In this document: positions 12,190-23,829 of the stretch, piece by piece
Layout: each line of letters begins with the position of its first letter
Position numbering within the stretch: position 1 is the stretch's first letter
Origin: Cephalopachus bancanus
Lineage: Eukaryota; Chordata; Mammalia; Primates; Tarsiidae
Assembly (NCBI GenBank): GCA_027257055.1
Contig: JAPVLO010000570.1
Coordinates: 372,001-436,000 of the forward strand
Length of the DNA: 64,000 bases
Reading direction: 5' to 3'
Made by a program: the position numbers and the translations under genes
The notes under the pieces: model-generated
Told to the model about the DNA's origin: nothing
Databases searched by the model: none
The model's input: only the letters and a program-made list of their open reading frames with translations

Positions 12190-13727
12190 TGTTGGGAGCC
12201 AACATCTATAACTACATGGCTGAGGCCTGTAAAGGCCCATCTGGAAGATCACCTCTGACATAGGATATCAGTTATACCTATAATATTGGCGTGTGATTAA
12301 TGACCAGTGTGCATACATGGCAGTAAAACTTATAAGTAAAATCTCTGTACACCTGATGAAAGGTTATACAGCAGAATGACCTTGTCCTTTCTAAATCTTA
12401 CTTCTTTCTAGATATTTTTTAACTTCTATTCCTGGTAGACGGTGAGTCAGCTCTTGTTCCCAAAGGCAGTTCCTCCTAGGATTAAGATTAGAAACTAAAT
12501 TATCATAATAGTTTTATTGCCCCGCCTTTTAGCCGGGCAGGGCATTTTTCTTCAGGACGTTTTTCTAGTTTTGTTACATGCCGAAACTGTTTGCTTCAGC
12601 CCGTGGCCATTTCCTTAGTAACTGCGCAGTCCATTATCCAAGAGTGTGGCAGACACTATTTGATTTTTAGAATAGACTTGTTCTGATAAGACATTCATTT
12701 AAGACGATATAATTTCCATCAGAAAGATTTAAACAGTAATAAGCATTCGTAGAAAACTTTTAGGTTTTGTTTAAGCTTTTTAAGTTTCCTTTTCTCAGAT
12801 TATGACTTTAGTTCCTGTTCCTGTAGGCCAATTTTAAGATCCTTTGATTAGTATACCGAAACTTTCCCAATGCTGTAGTTTTTGCTTCTAATATGACAAT
12901 AGAAAATTTTACACGTAGCCATGTATTAATATACTAGGAAAAAAGATTTAAGTTTTGGGTTAAAGTCGTAGTTTTATTAAAATAGAATGAGAATTATAGT
13001 GTTATGATTCTAAAATCATGTCAATGATAATTATAAGATTTGATGATAAGGTATTAGCTTAATGAGATATAGCATAGTTTTAAAGCCCAAACACTAGATC
13101 ATGAAACTCATATAAGTCATGGTAAGAAATAAGTTTTGAATTAATTGTTGTAGAATTACAGGCCACTATGTTGAATCGTAATAGGTTAATGGAATAAATA
13201 AAAATTAAGTCATTTAAGTAAACTTATAAATTATAGTATAGTGTTAAGTTGATAATATCAATCGTTAAAAAATATTAGGAGTCAGTGAACTTGGATTGAA
13301 CCTAGAGTTAACTAAGAAAGTTTTTGTATTAATCAGGGTTTAGAACAAAGAGTATAATATGAATGATTTGTTGAACACTATGGAAGACACTTTTAAACGA
13401 ACTGTATTTGTGCACCTGTGACCTTGATGTGAGATTTGTAAGGCACGCCTGCTTGGAGCTTGCAAGTCTCGTGATGGTCTTGTGATGCATAGTTTGTAAA
13501 TTGCAATATACATCATGGAGTTTGTACGCCCCCAGCAAGTGATTATCACACTGCTGGAGGGTATGAAAAATGGTATATAAGTTGGAAGGAGTCCAAATAA
13601 AATTTGGCTTCAGTCCTGATCAGACTGTTCCCAGAAGAACTGCCTCAGAGTGGTCTCTTCTCTCCGTCCGGATTCTCTGGAGTGGGTCCTAACCCTTCCC
13701 CCTTTGGTCGGGGCTGGAACCCCGACA
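12190..13727 (+). mobile_element. Solo LTR of a class II-type endogenous retrovirus (LTR1)
   Basis: Begins TGTTGGGAGCC and ends GGAACCCCGACA, so the ends are an inverted TGTYGGG...CCCGACA. Both flanks read CTTATA (12184-12189 and 13728-13733), a 6-bp target-site duplication. A TG...CA LTR with 6-bp duplication and TGTTGGGAGCC start fits class II (betaretrovirus or IAP-like) elements. It is 1,538 bp, long for an LTR. There is no tRNA primer site or gag-pol next to it, so it is a solo LTR left by recombination. No long open frame is present inside. Confidence 0.9.
13574..13601 (+). promoter_or_regulatory. TATA box and polyadenylation signal of LTR1
   Basis: TATATAA at 13574-13580 is followed by AATAAA at 13596-13601, with only 15 bases between. 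Transcription would start about 25 bases after the TATA box, at or after the AATAAA. The R region must therefore be very short, as in betaretroviral LTRs. U5 would be the last 110 or so bases to 13727. Confidence 0.65.
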
Positions 13728-13733
13728 CTTATA

Positions 13734-15869
13734 AAAAACAGAAATCAAATAATGAAGTAGTAACTGATAAGATAGAAAAGAAGAAGTCTTCTTGTAGAGT
13801 ATGGAGGCTATAAATTGAAATAACAATTAAGTTTGCCTGATACAACACCAAAATACCAAAATTTTACTAAAAGAATTGATATGCCCTCATCACAGATAAA
13901 ATATAATCACTTAGTTATATAGATACAACTTTCTTCATAAAGTGTTTAAGATTAGATGTAGCTACATATTAAATAAACATAACTCAGAAAAATAGAGAAA
14001 ATTCAGGGGAAAATAAAAAATAATGAAAATTGTGATATCTTAATTCATCAGATCAATACATAGTGAGAAAAAAATATAATAATGCTGATCAATTTGAAAA
14101 AGGATTTGATAAGGTTTCATTGCAATTCGTTTTTGTTGACAAAGGCAATTTTAGTGAAGAAAAACAAAGAGAATAATAATTTTATGAGAAACAATTTTTA
14201 GCTTATTTCTGGAGCAACTATCTTATCTAAAGACAAAATACTACAATCATTATGTGTATTCATGGATAACATAAACCTGCCATTTATCACTAATATTAAG
14301 CATTGTTTAGGCAGTTCTTGCTCATAATTTTTAAAAATTACAAGATGTAAAATGATGGATTGCTTGCAGCATGCCAGTCTCAGGATTTATGCTGTCCTAT
14401 TTCTCAATAAAACCAGTAAAAATTATTTTTTTTAAATCCAACCCTTTAAGTCCCTGGAAAAGTTCTAAGATAGAATAGTAAATGAAGAATGTTTTGATCT
14501 TTATTGTTATGATTTATTTTTACATTTGTCTTGAGAATGGTCATAAGCCAAGTTAGTCACTCTCTAGGAAATCCCTGACTGGGGAAAAGCTTTCTTCAGG
14601 TGTGTGAGTCAGGTAAAACACAATGAAGAGGTGAAACCAAAATGTATGAAACAAAATAGACTTGTTAGTTACAGATCCCAGGAAGATTAGGGGTACAAAT
14701 AGGCTATTGCCAGAAAGCTTAGAGGCAACAGGGATCTTGTCAAGTGGATAGATGGAAGAAGAGAAGAAGGGGAGGAAGAAGGGGGAAGGGAGGGAGGGGT
14801 TGAGGGTTGTGGGTTGGCTAATTTTAAAAATATTGACCAAAGGAGGGATCTTATTTACATAACACTGGTGTTGACTGTTGAGTTTTATTATGGCCAGCAG
14901 CTGTGAGATGTGTTGGAGTTTGAGTAGTGAGATGAGTCATATTGCAAACAAGTGAGCCATATTGCAAACAACCATATGGCATGGGAATTTAACTGTGACA
15001 AAGGAAACAGGGCAAAACTTGGTTTCAAACAACTTATTATGTCAGGCCTAAAAGTAGATGTTAAGGACACAATTTTATAAAATGAATTTTTGTCAGAGAA
15101 ATATATATACAAAAAAATTTATAGAAATGTAGGAATAGAGGGAAGAGTCTCTGGTATTTGAACCATAACTCTTCCCTGTTTTACACCTCCCAAATGTATT
15201 AGATGGAGACTTCCCTCCAGACTACTGCAGTCATGAACACAGAGATTGTTTTCTCTCAAGTCCTAGTTATAGGTCCTTCTTCTTGTGAGAAGCAGGACCT
15301 TAGCATTGTTTTCTGCCTCCAGTTTTCTGTTTCTGAGGCTAATTCCTCGGTAAGTGCAGTTGTGAGATGAAGATCCCTTTCTTCTACTCACCACATACTC
15401 ATAAAATGGCATCTCTACTTTATGCATGACACACTAAGTATACTAGGCCCTTATAATCCTAGTCCTGACTCATGAGACAGTGGTTTCACACCAAGAAAGG
15501 AGAGGTAAGGGAACATTAGGCTGCTGCCCACATCTGCTGAGCACCTAGATTCTAGAGGGAAAATGTTACTGGAGGAAGGTTGTAATTTTCTCAGCTCCAA
15601 TGCTCTGGTTCAGAAATTACTGTCTGATGGAAGAAGCATACTATAAAAATAACTCCTAACCTCATCTCAAAGAAATTGACTATACTGTCAGCAGAACAAA
15701 AAGTTCAGAAGTAAGGATGATTTCAAGAACAGTTAAGGTTGTGGGAGCTGACATTTATGGATTTAATGAAGGGCATCTGGTTTGTAAAAGAGGGAAGGGG
15801 GAAAGAGTGCTCAGAGAAGGCCTTTTGAGGACAGCAAACCATTGTCTAGGTTAACTAAGAAAAATCTCA
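13734..15869. other. Unassigned AT-rich DNA
   Basis: No coding frame or repeat that I can name with confidence. It holds a purine-rich run (GGAAG/GGGAGG) around 14757-14815 and a 19-base direct repeat, TGAGYCATATTGCAAACAA, at 14933-14951 and 14953-14971. The part from 15180 to 15800 has more even base composition and could be an old LTR or DNA transposon. I cannot tell which. Confidence 0.5.
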
Positions 15870-17185
15870 AATAAATAAAATCAGAAATGAAAAAGAAATA
15901 TTGCAACTGATACCACAGAAATTCAAACAAACATGAGAGCAATATGAACAACTATAAGAGAGTAATATGAACAACAAATTGAATAACCTAGAAGACATGA
16001 GTGAATTAAAGACACATACAGCCTACCAAGACTGATTCATGGAAAAATAACTTCTGAGCAGCACAATAATGAGTCTAAAACTGAATCAGTAATAAAAAAC
16101 CTTCAAACAAAAAAAAGCCCAGTATCTAATGACTTAACTGCTGAATTCTATCAAACATTAAAAAAGAAATAATACCAATCTATCTTAAATCTTTCAAAAA
16201 ATTAAGGAAGAGGGAATACTTTCAAACTGATTTTATAAATTAAACATTACCCTGATATCAAATCCAGAGAAAGACACTGCAAAAAATAAAACCATAAGCC
16301 AATATTGCTAATGAACATAAATGCAAAAACCACAACAAATACTAGCAAGCTAAATTCAACAGCACAATAAAAAAATCATTCACAATAATCAAATTGGGTT
16401 TATTCCAGGGAAGGAAGGATCATTCAATAAACACACATTTATAAATGTGATATACCACACTAACAGAATGAAGAGCAAAAATTATATGGTAATTTCAGTA
16501 GATGCAGAAAAAGCACAATTCAACATCTTTTCATTATAACATCTCTCAAAAAATTATATATAAATGAATATATCTTAACAAAATAAAGGTAATGGATGAC
16601 AAACTCACAGATAACATAATAATCAATAGTGAAAATCTGAAAGATTTTTCTCAAAAATCAATAGTGAAAGATTGAAAGTTTTTTTTTTTTTTGACTCGAA
16701 CTAGAGAAAGATGTCCATTATTGTCACTTATATTCAGCATAGTACTGGAAGTAATAGTCGGAGCAAGCTAAAGAAATAAAAGACATTCAAATTGGTAAGA
16801 AACAGAGATTAAATTGTCCTTATTTACAGGTAACATAGTCTTAAATATAGAAAATCCTAAAGACTTCACCAAAACACTGTTAATAACTACAAAAGTTAAA
16901 TTCTTAGAAATAAATTTAACAAAGAAGGTGAAAATTTGGTCTTTTTGCCTAACCAACTGAATTTTGAAAAAGTTGCCAAGAATACTCTCTACACTAAAAT
17001 ATTTAAAACATTGAAGAAGACATAGATATATGGAAATATGCCCCACATACATGAATTGGAACTATTAACATTGTTAATAATTTTGTGCTATGCAAATTGG
17101 TACATAGATTCAATGCAAAAACACATCAATATACCATGACACTCTTCACAGAAATATCTCTTAAAAAACCCTCTAAAATTTGTAT
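15870..17185 (+). mobile_element. Old LINE-1 (L1M-like) fragment, ORF2 part 1
   Basis: Decayed ORF2 sequence in sense order. A thumb-adjacent stretch reads like GPDDLTAEFYQT-type coding (around 16100-16160). Palm and fingers follow at 16290-16520, with a recognisable ISVDAEKA equivalent at 16495. Around 17090-17180 is the region before the C-terminal domain. It is much more diverged than L1-A to L1-F. A 51-base segment at 16935-16985 is out of place (see findings), and a 35-base stretch is duplicated in tandem near 16620-16680. Confidence 0.8.
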
Positions 17186-17556
17186 GTCCAGAAGAGTTTT
17201 TCCTAGTGTTAGTTCTAGGATTTTTATAGATTCAGATCTTACATTTAAGTCTTTAATCCGTCTTGAGTTAATTTTTGTATTTGGTGAGAGATAGGGATCA
17301 CTTCATTCTTTTGCATGTGCTTATCTAATATTCCCAACACCATTTATTGAATAAGTTGCCTTTCCCCCAGTGTCTTTGCCTGCTTTGCTGAAAATCAGTT
17401 TGTTGTAGGTATTTAGGTATATTTCTGAATTCTCTATTGTGCTCCATTGGTCCATGTGTCTGCCTTTGTACAAGTACCATGCTGTTTTGGTTACTACAGC
17501 TTTGTAGTATAATCTGAAGTTGGGTAATGTGATGCATCCTACTTTGTTCTTTTTAC
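17186..17556 (-). mobile_element. Inverted LINE-1 ORF2 fragment
   Basis: Read on the minus strand this is the L1 ORF2 stretch around the [12 protein letters not shown] and KTAWYLYK motifs down to the region after NKWCWE. It is open for about 90 codons (17321-17593 minus). It lies between two sense-strand pieces of an older L1. Either a second L1 fragment inserted here or part of the element was inverted and duplicated. No poly-A end is present, so it is not a simple retrotransposed 3' end. Confidence 0.8.
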
Positions 17557-18801
17557 TTAACCAACTGAATTTTTTAAAAGTTGCCAAGAACACCCAAAGG
17601 GGAAAGGACAGTCTCTCAATAAATTAATACATTTATAAAATTAATAAAAGGTGATGGGAAAATTGGATTTCTACTGGCAGAAAAAATTACACCATGATAT
17701 CATATCTTATATAAAAAAAAAACAGACTGCATTAAGTCCTTAAATGTAAGACTCAAAACCATAAAACAACTAAAAAATTATGGAAGATATCCATGACATT
17801 GGTCAATTTTTTAAAAAATATGAACCCCAAAGCACAAGCAACAAAAGCAAAGCAGACAAATGGGATTACATCAAACAAAAAACTTCTGCCCCTCAAAGAA
17901 AATAATAGACACAGTGAAGAAGCAAACTACAGATGGGAGAAAATATTTGCAAACCATACATCTGAAAGGAGGTTAATATCCAAAACAGGTAATGTACACA
18001 CACACAAAAAAAATAGCAAGAAAACAAATAACAAGGTTAAAAATAGTCAAAGTACTTGAATAGATAGTTCTCAAAAAATGACAAAAAAATTATCACGTAT
18101 ATGAAAAATTGCTCAACATCACTAATCATCAGGGAAGTGTAAATTAAGACCACAATTAAATATTTTCTCACATATGCTAGAATGACTATTATAAAAATAC
18201 AGAAGCTCACAAAATTTGGCAAGTATGTGGAGAAAAGGAAACCGTTCTGCACTGTGTAAATAAGTATAGTTTTTATGAAAAACAGTATGGAAGTTTCTTT
18301 AAAAATTTAAAATGGAAATATCTTATGATCAAGGAATTTCAATTTTGATTAAATATTCAAAGATAATAAAACCAATATGTCAAAGAAATATCCACATCCT
18401 TGTGATAATTGCAAGCACTTTTTTCAATGACCAAGATATTGAATCAACTGAAGTGTCCATCAGAAGGTAAATGAATAGACAAAATATGGTACATATCCAA
18501 ATGGAATAATATTCAGCCATGAAAAAATTTTTAAAATCCTGTCATGTGTGACAGCATGAATTGACCTGAAGGACATTATGCAAAGTAAGTTAAGTCCGGC
18601 TCAAAAAGACACATACTGCATTATCTAAAATGTGAACTATAAAAATGTTGATATCATAGAAGTGAAAAACTGCATTACTTTTACCAACGTCTGGAGCAGT
18701 GGTTGTGGAGATGGTTGTGGAGATGTTGATCAAAGGTTATAAAATTGTAGTGCAATAGGAGAAATAAATTCAAGAGACCTATTTCACAACAAGGTGATTA
18801 T

Positions 18802-18840
<39 letters not shown>

Positions 18841-18960
18841 GCCAAAAATGAATACACATTTTAAGAAAGGAAATACAATAAAACAATTAAAATTGTAATA
18901 CTTAATATGTACCAATAACAAAAGATGAATGAAAGTCATGTTTGACTTCTACAATTGCAA
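17557..18960 (+). mobile_element. Old LINE-1 (L1M-like) fragment, part 2 with 3' UTR
   Basis: Sense ORF2 C-terminal sequence resumes here: the equivalent of [16 protein letters not shown], then the REKIFANHTSE-type block near 17930, the cysteine-domain region near 18200, and the GGTACATATCC...ATATTCAGCC end near 18490. An old L1 3' UTR follows, with a (CA)n tract. No frame is intact. Confidence 0.8.
18803..18838. repeat. (CA)18 microsatellite
   Basis: Pure CA tract in the 3' UTR of the old L1, preceded by ATTATG. Confidence 0.98.
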
Positions 18961-19041
18961 GAAGTGATCAAAGTGGCTACCATCAGCATCCAGACACTTC
19001 TGATTATGGCAAACTAAAAGTAATGCATAGATAACATATCT

Positions 19042-19333
19042 TTTTTTTTTTGAGTTAGAGTCTCACTCTGTTGTCCAGACTGGAGTGCAGTGGCCGCTCC
19101 CGGCCACCGCAGCCTCTACCTGCAGGGCTCCAGTGATCCTTCTGCCTCACCCTTCCAAGTAGCTGGAACTACAGGTGCATGCTACCATGCCCAGCTAATT
19201 TTTTTTTTAATTTATTGTAGAGATGAGGTCTCGCCAAGTTGCCCAGACAGATCTCGAACCAGCGGACTCAGGCAATCCACTCACCTCAACCTCCCAAAGT
19301 GCTGGGATTACAGGCTGAGCCACCGAGCCCGGT
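19042..19333 (-). mobile_element. Alu-type dimeric SINE, antisense
   Basis: Poly-T head, antisense right and left arms, and end at GAGCCACCGAGCCCGG. The target-site duplication TAGATAACATATCT is perfect over 14 bases (19028-19041 and 19334-19347). The right arm carries a T8 run near 19200. Confidence 0.97.
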
Positions 19334-19349
19334 TAGATAACATATCTTA

Positions 19350-19745
19350 AAATGTGTATACATTTTTCAATTAATTAATTTATTACATTTTCAATTAATT
19401 TCAATTTATTTTTTATTTTAATACTTTTGGAGGGTACAAGTAGTTTTGATCTGGGCTTTAAGTATGCCCCCCACTCACCCTCTCTCATGCACATTGTAGG
19501 TGATTTTTTGTCCCTCCATCCCTTACCCTCCTCCCCCTTCTGAGTCTCCATTTTCCATTATATCATGCTCTAAGTCTTTACATGTCCTTGGTTTAGCTCA
19601 CACTTAGAAGTGAGAGCTTGTATGATTTTCTGTTTCTGAGTTAGTTCATTCGAATGATGGTCTCCAATTTCATCAAAAGTTGCTGCAAAGGTTACAGTCA
19701 TTATTTCATTTTTTTGATAGAAGAATAGCATTCCTTATATTTTAT
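19350..19745 (-). mobile_element. LINE-1 3' end fragment, antisense
   Basis: An antisense L1 3' UTR: T-rich head, GGAGGGTACAAGTAG, then the complement of the ORF2 end (GAGTTAGTTCATTC, CAATTTCATCAAAAGTTGC). It stops after about 390 bp, so it is 5' truncated. It is more diverged than L1-A to L1-F and probably belongs to an older primate or eutherian subfamily. Confidence 0.75.
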
Positions 19746-20499
19746 TATAATATGTAGTATTCTTGAAAAATATAAGTGAGGAAAATTTTAGTTGTCTTTT
19801 CCACACAAATGACAACTATGTGAGGTAGTGCATATATTCATTAGCTTGATTTACTTATTCTGCAATGTATATATATTTCAAAACATGATGTTGTGCATGA
19901 TAAATATATAAAATTTATCTGTCAAATATAAAGTTTAAATAAATGTCAAAATATTTTAAATGTACATTGGCTCAATGAGGTCATTAACATGAAAGTGTAA
20001 ATACATAAGAATAGTTAAAAATAAAAATAAAAGAATACAAATCAGACACATTACAATTTTTTTATGTTGAGAAGATTTTGACTAAGTTACTAATACTTAA
20101 ATTAGGTGATAGGTAAATTATGTTTTTTTCATGCATATTTCTAATTATTTTAAGTTTTTCACAATAAAAATTTAAATATTAATTATTTAGACCAAAAATA
20201 AGTTGAGTTTATCAGAAGAATAAAACAGCTATTAGAAAACAATAAAAGTTTGTATGTATACCTTCGGTATATATAAGATATTTTACAAAGAGAAGGTGCT
20301 ACTTAAAGTAAATGATACAAGAATGAATTATTAAATAAATTATGTAATAGTTATTGCTTAACTAGTTGGAAAACATTATCCCATATTCTGTGCCAAAATA
20401 AGTTATAATTGCATTGAATATCTAATATTATTATTACCACCAGCACAACCACCACCACCAAAAACACTAGTACTATTTCAAATACTATTATTAATTGCT
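19746..20499. other. Unassigned AT-rich DNA
   Basis: No coding frame, RNA gene or nameable repeat seen. A short CCA-rich run (ACCACCACC) lies at about 20440-20460. Confidence 0.5.
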
Positions 20500-20740
20500 A
20501 ATACTTATTGTAAATCTACTATGTTCTATGTGCCTTTAATATAAAATTTTTGTAATTCTGACAACATAAGGTGGTAGGCATTTTGTTTTCTTTATTTAAT
20601 AGGTGAAGAATATGAGTTAAAAAGAGGCAAAGAAAATGACATAATTTCCCTAAGGTAAAACAGTTGATAAATTGTAGATCTGAGATTCAATCTCAGATAC
20701 ATCTGGCTGTAGAACATGAAACTTTTACCACTATATGATG
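20500..20740 (+). mobile_element. MIR-family SINE remnant
   Basis: Follows the MIR core and 3' part: a TTTATTTAATAGGTGAAGAA stretch (equivalent to the lower-copy-gradient core), CCCTAAGGTAAAACAG, a GATCTGAGATTCAATCTCAG segment, and a final ACTTTTACCACTATATG. MIR is an ancient tRNA-derived mammalian SINE. Divergence is high and the borders are approximate. Confidence 0.75.
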
Positions 20741-22239
20741 AATCAATAACATAACTAGAAAAAAGAGAACCTATGTTACATTGCAATCATAATGGTCTTT
20801 CTAAACAAACCATCAAAAGCAGAGACTCTGAAGGAATCAATTGAAATTGAATAAGGAAATATTAAGCACTCACATATAGCAGAAAAGATGACTATTTTAA
20901 CATATCAAGCTAGGAAAATCATTGGCAACATAAAGCAAAGCATCATTATCTTTAATATTTACATATATGAAATAGATAAACAAGAATAAAAAAATAAAGG
21001 AAATGAACAATAGAGATGCATAAATTCTGTTTGTAAAAGAAATAAGAATGATATCCAGCTTTTCCTTAATAATCATGGATGCAAAACGATGATGGGGTAG
21101 ACAAATTCTCATTCAAGTGTGAGGGCAATTAAATAAATATTTAGATGGAAAAGAGCTCAGACTACCCACAGATAATCCATTAGTAAATGTATCTAGTGGT
21201 GGGTCACTAGATGTAGTGAACTGATACACTAGTGAAATTTGCTAAATCTATGTAACAGGGATTATGTTTCAGCTCCATTGTAAACTTATATAGAGTCCTT
21301 TTATGCCATGATTTCTGTAGAGTGTCTTGGTCATCACCCTCTAGTTGAAGAATGTCCAAGACTTGTGGCTAGTACACACTTACATATGCTAGATCTGTGA
21401 GTGGGTAGGAACTTAAAGCACAGAGCCGGGGAGCATATAATTGAAAGAATGATTAGCACGTATATGGGTGAGGAGATGGCAGCAAACAATCAGTTTATTA
21501 CCAAAAGTAGAATCCTGCCACCTCTAAAATCTATAAATTATATAGATTATAAGCATGTAAAATTAATTAACTACCAGATTGACAATTTAGAAGACATTAA
21601 CACAAGAGGTGTGAGAGGGATGCATAGGGAAGTAAAGGCTTCCTAAGTTAGTTGTATTTTTTAGGGGAAGGAAATTTCTACTGAAAAAAATATATATTGT
21701 TATACAAATACAATTTTAGGCATTTGTGTGCAAATATTAAAGGTAACCATTAAAATAAGAAGAAAAACTATCATTTTAATCCAGTGAAGAAACAAATAAA
21801 ACACATTCATACCAACTTAAGGTAATAAAGTGGAAAAACAATACAGAAAGAAGGCACTAGCTAGCAGGGCTGGAAGTGTTCAAATATATCATAAAATTTT
21901 ACTCTTACAGACAGAGACACTCAGATTGGGTCTTCACAATCCAGTTCTGCATTGTTTAGAATAGACACACCTAAAACAAAACAGCAACGCTAAGTTAAAT
22001 ATCAAGGGATTTTACACTCCTGGTTATGTTCTGCCTCCCACATGTAAGACCTTTTATTTATCTATCAGTATGCAAGGCACATAGAAGTCATATTTTTCTC
22101 AAAACTATGTTTTTAAAACAACAAAAGTTAGCTTACTAAATCAAAATATACATGTGCATGTATGTTAGTATGTCTGTGAAACAATGTTTGGTTTATTAGT
22201 ACCAGGGAAATAGCTGTCTTTGCTTTTGATAATATAACT
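20741..22239. other. Unassigned AT-rich DNA
   Basis: No gene or nameable repeat seen. The longest open frame (81 codons from 21401, plus strand) has no recognisable domain and looks like chance. Confidence 0.5.
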
Positions 22240-22440
22240 TGTATTAAATGAGCACAAAATATGTACAAAACTGTTTTCAATCTGTTATCTTTTAGATTTG
22301 TTATATTGCTTAAACCTCACAAGAAAAATCCTGAGATTGTAACTACTGTTATTCTGTCTGTATAGAACAAGGAAATTAGGCAAAAAGAGGTGGATTAACT
22401 AGCTTAATATGGAGCTTAGTTAAAACTCCTTGCTTCTTTT
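22240..22440 (+). mobile_element. Probable MIR-family SINE remnant
   Basis: A weak match in MIR order: AAACCTCACAAGAAAAATCC, then GAACAAGGAAATTAGGCA, GAGGTGGATTAACTAGC, and a short 3' part ending CTCCTTGCTTCTT. The match is by motif order only. Confidence 0.5.
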
Positions 22441-22499
22441 TCTTGGGTGGTTTTCTGTGGCTACTATTTTCTTCAGTCATAGTTTTAATCTTATATGTA

Positions 22500-22812
22500 C
22501 ATGGTATTATGCTACCTGATTTCCCCCTGAATCTTAAAATTATACCACTTCCTCACTAAGTATTTTATTCTCTCTGGAATAGTTAAATCTACTTGTCACA
22601 TGCTCTCATAGCACCTTTTGTAGTTTATTCATAGTATGCATCAGAATAGTAATTAAAGGTTTGCTTTATATTTACATTGCTTCACCATCTAGATTGTAAG
22701 GTATAGAAGGGCAGGAGCAACATGTACACTTTTCACTTGGGCATTGATATCATCTATTGCAACACTGAAATTAGAGTGGAGTACAGTAAGTTTTTGTTCT
22801 GAGTGAATGAAA
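22500..22812 (+). mobile_element. L2 LINE 3' end remnant
   Basis: The last 120 bp follow the L2 3' end pattern: GATTGTAAGGTATAGAAGGGCAGG, a middle AACACTGAAATTAGAGTGGA portion, and the AGTAAGTTTTTGTTCTGAGTGAATGA terminus (cf. the 'NNTAAATGTTTGTTGAATGAATGA' end of the family). The upstream border is uncertain. Confidence 0.65.
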
Positions 22813-23829
22813 ACAAGAAACCAGAAGCAGAGCTCCACTGGAGAAGATGAAATACGCACTGCCACCATCTTGGAAATTGGACAGAGAAGTACTCCAGCTT
22901 GCTCGACATGGAGCAACATATTCAGTGTGTGACTGGCATGTTAGCTACTCAGAGACTGATAATGACTCAGAGAAAATATACTGGAAACATAAACTTCAGA
23001 GGGACAAGATAAATGCTGCATTTCAGGCACCCCATTCCTCACCCTGATTCAGCCATAGGACAAAAGGTGCAGACAGAAAAGGACGAGGAAGAACCCTGAA
23101 GAGATCAGTGGTGAGTCTGAGACCGATACCACCCCCTCCTCCCCAGGAAGCCTGTGAACATCAGACCCATGCTGCTGGGAAATGCCTGAGGGGGACGAGT
23201 TCAGGTGGAGCCTAGATATCAGCTGTGATAAGAGGACTGTACTCCAAAATAAGCCTGGCTGAGGTGTCCCCTACATGTACCTGGAGAGGAGCCAATCCAA
23301 AACTTCCCTACCTGAGGGGATCCCCCTGACCATACAACAGAGGGAGAGGAGGACTGTAGCTCTAACCACTCCCACTTTGCTCTCCTTCCCTGGGCCAGGC
23401 ACTGGGGAGATTGTGAATGAGACTGCATCTATGCAGGAGACAGCAGAGGGACTTATCTGTGAGTAACTGAGAGGAATGATTACAGAACATTCCACAAGAT
23501 GGCACATAGTGCTCAGAATATATTTTTTAATTTTGTTTTCTTTTTTCTTTGTGTGTTAATGTATATGTGAGTGTTCAATTTGTATTCCCCCTTATTTTCC
23601 CTCTTTTTCTTTCTTCTTTCTTTTTCTTTCTTGTTTTGTTTTTTGTTATCTGTTTAAGTATGTACATGAATGATTGAGAGTTCATTTTTCAGGTTTTATT
23701 GCTATTCTCTTTTTTTAGTTTAATGTGTGTGTGAATGTATGTGTAAGGGTTCAGTTTGCATTCCCTTCTTTTTTTGTTTTACTCTTCCTTCTCCTTCCAA
23801 TGACTGGCCCCAGAATACAAGAGATTAAG

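Noticed and set aside
12190..13727. LTR1 as a two-LTR provirus or as encoding an MMTV-like superantigen
   Set aside because: Only one set of ends and one 6-bp duplication exist, there is no gag-pol, and the longest frames inside are under 75 codons.
13604..13813. 69-codon frame at the end of LTR1
   Set aside because: It begins in U5 and runs over the LTR border into flanking DNA. There is no leader or gag similarity.
13734..14500. Very old L1 fragment (AAAAAGGATTTGATAAGGTTTC resembles a reverse-transcriptase block)
   Set aside because: Only one short block fits and neighbouring blocks do not follow in order, so it is not reported as an element.
21401..21646. 81-codon plus-strand frame
   Set aside because: No domain, no splice or promoter context, and surrounded by stop-rich AT DNA. 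It is within chance length.
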